A stretch of DNA of 37,522 bases, from contig CASFQC010000018.1 of the NCBI GenBank assembly GCA_949296415.1, positions 1 through 37,522 on the forward strand, given 5' to 3'. Made by a program: the position numbers and the translations under genes. Below the pieces are notes generated by a model, which worked only from the letters and a program-made list of their open reading frames with translations, was not told the DNA's origin and made no database searches. Of this stretch, positions 36,004 through 37,522 are shown piece by piece; the stretch's first letter is position 1; each line of letters starts with the position of its first letter. The stretch is from an uncultured Bacteroides sp. Lineage in GTDB: Bacteria > Bacteroidota > Bacteroidia > Bacteroidales > Bacteroidaceae.

Positions 36004-36136
36004 TTAAGGTATTCTTTTCTTGTGCATTTGAGGCTCAGTTAGTTTTCTTGGGGATTTAACAAATGGGCAATAAATAGTATCTTTACGGCTCACCCGATAA
36101 ACCTGGGGGGAATTCTTTTATTCCATAGCAATTTTA

Positions 36137-36144
36137 TACCTTTG
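36137..36144 (+). promoter_or_regulatory. -7 box inside the IS left end
   Basis: TACCTTTG lies only 4 bp before the ATG of the first IS ORF (36149). If this promoter is used, transcription would start at or just past the ATG, so the message would be leaderless or start downstream of it. Confidence 0.45.
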
Positions 36145-36148
36145 TGTC

Positions 36149-36529
36149 ATGAACAATCAAGGATTATTAGCATTGGCACAGTTGATATTGCCATCAGAGA
36201 TACTTTCAAATTTTGAAGTAGTACGTGTGGAAGAAGATCCGTCTCTTATTCGTATCTATCTTGATGAATTGGTTAAGTCTGAATATAAAGAGAACACTTC
36301 CATTGAATCCAAAGGTTTCTGTGAAGCCGTAACTATACGTGACTTCCCAATCCGCGACAAAGGTGTTGACTTAATTGTCAGAAGGCGTAAATGGTATGAC
36401 AGGCAGAACAATCGATATTTCTCTGACACTTACGGGCTCAAGGCTGAAGGGACCCGCTACTCCAAGGAGTTTGCGGCTTTTTTAAAAGAATTGTATGGAG
36501 ACGATTCCTACGACCTCCCGTTCGCTTGA
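36149..36529 (+). CDS. IS transposase N-terminal region protein
   Basis: This 126-aa protein (MNNQGLLALAQLILPSEILS) is the first ORF of the IS. It contains IRDFPIRDKGVDLIVRRRKWYD, a basic stretch that probably binds the terminal repeats, as zinc-finger or HTH domains do in ISL3-type transposases. It overlaps the second ORF by 35 bp, which lies in the +1 frame. TTTTTTAAAAG at 36478-36488 is slippery-looking, but a -1 shift there would not enter the second frame, so separate initiation of the second ORF is more likely. Confidence 0.8.
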   Translation: MNNQGLLALAQLILPSEILSNFEVVRVEEDPSLIRIYLDELVKSEYKENTSIESKGFCEAVTIRDFPIRDKGVDLIVRRRKWYDRQNNRYFSDTYGLKAEGTRYSKEFAAFLKELYGDDSYDLPFA

Positions 36530-37472
36530 CTGCTATTATCATGTAAACGGGGATACGTTTGAAAAACAATACAAGGAAGTGCTCAGCGGCTATCGTGAAT
36601 GGTCAGAACTCTCACATGCAGAAGACTGGCTTGTCTTTCCAGAAAATATAGGGACAAGCATCTGTATAGACGAAACCGCTCCAAGCAACGGTGAGCTGTA
36701 TACGATAGTAAGCAACAGGTCTTCACGTGGCGGCAAAGGTACTATCATTGCTATTGTAAAGGGGGTGTCCGCAGATGTTGTCACGGAAGTGCTTATGCGC
36801 ATTGACGAGGGGAAGAGACTGGCGGTTAAGGAAATAACAATGGATATGTCAAATTCCATGCGGCTTATAGCCAGACGTTGTTTTCCGAATGCCATACGCA
36901 CTATAGACCGTTTCCACATACAAAAACTTGCCTGCGACGCCTTGCAGGAAATGCGAATTGCCCATAGATGGGACGCCATTCAAGCTGATACGGATGCCAG
37001 AGAGGAAGCCAAATGTCTGGGCGAAGCATACACCCCTGTTGTGCTTGCAAATGGAGATACCCACAAGCAGTTGTTGGCACGCAGCAGGTATCTGCTTTTC
37101 AAATCAGCCGACAAATGGACAGCAAGTCAGAGAAAAAGGGCTGAGGTACTCTTTGAAACGTACCCGGATCTAAAAGAGGCTTATTCACTTACACATTCTC
37201 TAAGAATGATATTTTCCAGGAATACAGTTAAAGATGCCGCAAGGCTCTCGCTTGCACGATGGTACAACAAAGTAGACGATTCCGGTTTTAAGAGCTTCAA
37301 TGTTATTGCCGCCACTCTTTACGAGCATTATGAAGAGGTATTGAACTTCTTTGTCAACAGATCCACAAATGCTTTTGCAGAAGCTTTCAATGCTAAAATT
37401 AAGGCTTTCAGAGCCGCTTTAAGGGCTCACCCGATTTTTAGTGGGGTTAGGCATAAAGTTTCACCAACCTAA
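36495..37472 (+). pseudogene. ISL3-like DDE transposase with chimeric C-terminus
   Basis: The 325-aa reading frame contains the DDE domain: SICIDETAPSNGELY with the first aspartate, KEITMDMSNSMRLIARRCFP with the second, TIDRFHIQKLA, and NRSTNAFAEAFNAKIKAF with the terminal glutamate. Up to AFNAKIKAFRAAL (about residue 309) it follows the family. The last 16 residues (RAHPIFSGVRHKVSPT) are read from the antisense of the neighbouring IS end, replacing the expected RG...FFFRLVKLYA-like tail. The catalytic residues remain, but the normal C-terminus and right repeat are gone. It is probably inactive in cis. Confidence 0.8.
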
Positions 37473-37522
37473 AGAAAAAGAACTTGATATCAATGACTCC
37501 CCTAAGTTGTGCCCTGAACTGT
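37424..37522 (-). mobile_element. Right end of a second, inverted ISAon1-like element (partial)
   Basis: On the plus strand GGCTCACCCGATTTTTAG begins at 37424 and shares its first 12 bases exactly with the left repeat at 36087. Read on the minus strand, the sequence before it encodes a transposase C-terminus and a stop, then this repeat. The element continues beyond the window. Confidence 0.8.
37447..37522 (-). CDS. Transposase C-terminal fragment of the second IS (partial)
   Basis: The minus-strand frame from the window edge to a TAA at 37449-37447 encodes 24 residues, including FRAQLRGVIDIKF and FFFRLVKLYA at the end. This is the usual tail of the same transposase family as the plus-strand copy. 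It supplies the sequence that the first copy lacks. The 5' part lies outside the window. Confidence 0.8.
   Translation of the reverse strand, partial: QFRAQLRGVIDIKFFFFRLVKLYA

Larger units (their letters stand above)
36087..37423 (+). mobile_element. ISAon1-like insertion sequence, 3' end missing
   Basis: The left terminal repeat begins GGCTCACCCGATAAACC at 36087. Two overlapping ORFs follow: an N-terminal protein (36149) and an ISL3-like DDE transposase (36495). The transposase runs to 37423, where the next base begins a second, oppositely oriented terminal repeat (GGCTCACCCGATTTTTAG at 37424). The element has therefore lost about 17 C-terminal codons and its own right repeat. The family name is from memory of the two-ORF arrangement and the DDE sequence. 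Confidence 0.8.

Noticed and set aside
35338-36059. Open frames running through the tRNA genes
   Set aside because: They translate tRNA sequence; the cloverleaf structures explain the region.
36478-36495. Slippery-looking T-A run as a programmed frameshift site in the IS
   Set aside because: The second ORF lies in the +1 frame, so the -1 slip this kind of sequence promotes would not reach it.
1-37522. CRISPR arrays, phage modules or toxin-antitoxin pairs
   Set aside because: No regularly spaced repeats, no cas, capsid, integrase or typical antitoxin genes were seen; the only mobile DNA recognised is the IS pair at the right end.

Overview
The window looks like a chromosomal segment of a gut Bacteroidaceae member (Bacteroides or Phocaeicola). 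Three things support this. Promoters carry the Bacteroidetes -7 box TAnnTTTG, and two also have a -33 element at the right spacing. Most genes lack strong Shine-Dalgarno sequences. The gene content (carboxynorspermidine decarboxylase, DUF4286-ruvC, a 575-aa LysS, a DUF4369/TlpA lipoprotein, a 450-aa-class Pgi, a two-ORF IS of the type I recall as ISAon1) is typical of the group. The genus call is inference.

Region 1 (about 201-10899) is a co-oriented surface-polysaccharide locus. In order it holds a radical SAM enzyme, an acyltransferase, a polysaccharide pyruvyl transferase, a GT2, a secreted GH26-type glycoside hydrolase, a GT4, a second acyltransferase, an Alg14/Alg13-like split glycosyltransferase (PssD/PssE type), a WecG/TagA-type glycosyltransferase and a YjbH-like outer-membrane protein. 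Several neighbours overlap by a few bases (ATGA junctions), which suggests one transcript. The first six genes are visibly AT-rich compared with what follows. No flippase, polymerase or initiating phosphosugar transferase is in view, so this is probably the 3' part of a larger locus or a small one served from elsewhere. A 32-codon membrane peptide with its own promoter lies antisense between the WecG-like gene and the YjbH-like gene.

Region 2 (10939-24507) is mixed housekeeping: a DEAH helicase with a WG-repeat-like C-terminus, a small Ala-rich lipoprotein, tRNA-Ala, DUF4286-ruvC, an RluA-type pseudouridine synthase, a flavodiiron protein, nagB, a ThrE-type exporter, a TlpA-like lipoprotein and a TPR protein.

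Region 3 (24928-35225) is core metabolism and repair, all on the + strand: galE, lysS, gpsA, pgi, a HAD phosphatase, a PcrA/UvrD helicase and nspC.

Region 4 (35336-36003) is a six-gene tRNA array (Gly-Leu-Leu-Gly-Leu-Gly) with a full Bacteroidetes promoter in front and an intrinsic terminator behind. Region 5 (36087-37522) is an ISAon1-like insertion sequence whose 3' end is cut off by the right end of a second, related copy in the opposite orientation. This junction fuses a false tail onto the first transposase.

The strongest leads are the tail-to-tail IS junction, the antisense small membrane peptide, the GH26 enzyme with a large unassigned N-terminal region inside a biosynthetic locus, the helicase/WG-repeat fusion with an internal codon-usage switch, and the WecG-like gene whose family-like N-terminus has no standard start codon. 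I found no CRISPR array or recognisable defence island.
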